From an uncultured Chryseobacterium sp. (GTDB lineage Bacteria; Bacteroidota; Bacteroidia; Flavobacteriales; Weeksellaceae), in contig CAJYXJ010000013.1 of assembly GCA_913778085.1 (NCBI GenBank), positions 186,001 to 250,000 of the forward strand: a stretch of DNA of 64,000 bases, given 5' to 3'. This document shows positions 63,266-64,000 of the stretch, piece by piece. Made by a program: the position numbers and the translations under genes. The notes under the pieces were generated by a model. The model was not told the origin of the DNA. It was given only the letters and a program-made list of their open reading frames with translations, and did no database searches. Position 1 is the first letter of the stretch, and the number at the start of each line of letters is the position of its first letter.

Positions 63266-64000
63266 ATGGTAAATTTCAGGAAATATATTTCAGGTGTTGC
63301 ATTGATAACCTCAGGGTTTTTCCTTGCACAGTCTACCGTTTCTACAGTACTTTATTCTCAAGCGTACGAAAATCAGAAGAGCAGCTTAAACTTACCTTCA
63401 CCGATCACTTCCATGGTGGAGAAGACGATTTTGTCGGCTAAAGAACTTGTAGATATTAATGTGAACACAATGATGGCCGATCCGGTGCTAAAAAATGCAA
63501 CCTGGGGATTTGTTGTGTACGACCCGAAAACGAAGAAAGTGATCTCTTCGTATAATGAAAATACTCCGCTGGTCCCGGCTTCCACGACTAAACTGCTGAC
63601 GACGGAAACCGCCATGAGCATGCTGGGAGAAAACTACCGCTGGAATACCCAATTGGAATATTCCGGAAATGTGGACGAAAACGGAGTACTGAACGGAAAC
63701 CTCTATATCGTGGGCAGCGGTGATCCTTCGATGGGAACCAATAAAGGAGGCGCATGGGCATACCGCGATATCGTGACAGACTTTAAGGAAGGGCTTTCCC
63801 GTGAAGGCATCAAAAAGGTAAATGGCGATATTATTATCCAGACCGCGCTTTTCAAAGGCACAATTTCGAAGCTTCCGGAAAATGTGGTTTGGTTAGAAAA
63901 TAACAATTACTACTTACCGGCAGGAACCACACGTGAGATCAACCCGGCCAATGAAAAACTGATCGTGAAAAAATCAGCTGCCCTGTCGGCAGACAAAAAA
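63266..64000 (+). CDS. dacB: D-alanyl-D-alanine carboxypeptidase/endopeptidase (PBP4), partial at 3' end
   Basis: The first 245 codons of an open frame that runs off the window. A signal peptide (VALITSGFFLAQS) is followed by the penicillin-binding serine domain: FVVYDPKTKKVISSYNENTP and S106-T-T-K109 (SxxK) in PASTTKLLTTETAM, then GNLYIVGSGDPSMG, all characteristic of class C PBP4. It trims or cross-cleaves peptidoglycan in the periplasm. The SxN and KTG motifs lie beyond the end. The start ATG at 63266 is the first that gives a signal peptide. Confidence 0.9.
   Translation, partial: MVNFRKYISGVALITSGFFLAQSTVSTVLYSQAYENQKSSLNLPSPITSMVEKTILSAKELVDINVNTMMADPVLKNATWGFVVYDPKTKKVISSYNENTPLVPASTTKLLTTETAMSMLGENYRWNTQLEYSGNVDENGVLNGNLYIVGSGDPSMGTNKGGAWAYRDIVTDFKEGLSREGIKKVNGDIIIQTALFKGTISKLPENVVWLENNNYYLPAGTTREINPANEKLIVKKSAALSADKK

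Noticed and set aside
1-64000. tRNA, rRNA, transposase or prophage genes
   Set aside because: Looked for T-loop sequences, rRNA-like blocks, transposase-type motifs and phage structural genes on both strands by eye; none was found. A computed tRNA/Rfam search was not possible.

Overview
This 64 kb window looks like chromosome of a Flavobacteriia member of the Chryseobacterium type (Weeksellaceae, Bacteroidota). The reasons are type IX secretion sorting domains of both kinds (gliding-motility type B and type A), TAnnTTTG-like promoter boxes in place of an E. coli -10, weak Shine-Dalgarno sites, and AT-rich intergenic DNA. The species assignment is inference. No rRNA, tRNA, CRISPR array, complete insertion sequence or prophage was seen.

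Layout. 0.1-5.5 kb: an MFS exporter, a CPBP protease, then housekeeping genes (RdgB, RNase Z, a TIGR02757 protein) and a small membrane protein with a seven-heptad coiled coil. 5.7-14.6 kb: three tandem paralogous secreted choice-of-anchor L proteins with T9SS type B signals, each with its own terminator and an identically placed promoter box. 14.7-19.8 kb: rsmA, then ftsX, a DUF3098 gene, uppP, truB, a small outer-membrane-like protein and rluF. 19.8-25.0 kb: a more accessory region with a secreted helix-hairpin-helix repeat protein, a DUF6261-like gene preceded by two strong hairpins, an XRE regulator, a lipoprotein combining a Cys/His cluster with a JAMM-like motif, and a small DUF6705-like lipoprotein. 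25.0-38.6 kb: MerR and AraC regulators, ccoG, an SMP-30 lipoprotein, a DbpA-like helicase, rpsA, a T9SS M36 metalloprotease, an EamA transporter, an alpha/beta hydrolase, rplS and a DoxX-like protein. 39.1-42.5 kb: the two subunits of a 3-oxoacid CoA-transferase, separated by an ABC exporter on the other strand. 43.4-48.1 kb: a SnoaL-like/HxlR divergent pair, a DUF4197 gene with a 254-bp duplicated element at its 3' end, and a GH20 hexosaminidase. 48.1-52.7 kb: a sulfur locus (Crp/Fnr regulator, TauE/SafE exporter, MBL-rhodanese protein, two YeeE/YedE halves). 52.8-63.1 kb: glycosylasparaginase, a lipoprotein, CutC, a frameshifted GxxExxY gene, a GH2 beta-mannosidase whose 3' end is tandemly repeated, an AEC transporter and PriA. 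The window ends inside a PBP4-type DD-carboxypeptidase/endopeptidase gene.

How the genes fit together. GH20 hexosaminidase, beta-mannosidase and glycosylasparaginase suggest scavenging of N-glycans; the M36 protease and the anchor-L proteins are T9SS cargo. The Crp/Fnr-TauE-MBL/rhodanese-YeeE set suggests uptake and detoxification of reduced sulfur under one regulator, supported by an 18-bp motif repeated exactly at the same distance from promoter-like boxes upstream of two of the genes.

The most unusual content is in repeats: the duplicated 3' end of the beta-mannosidase gene with its terminator (57995-58552), a 254-bp hairpin-forming element present twice (44351-44954), and several families of dispersed intergenic repeats that fill nearly every long gap.
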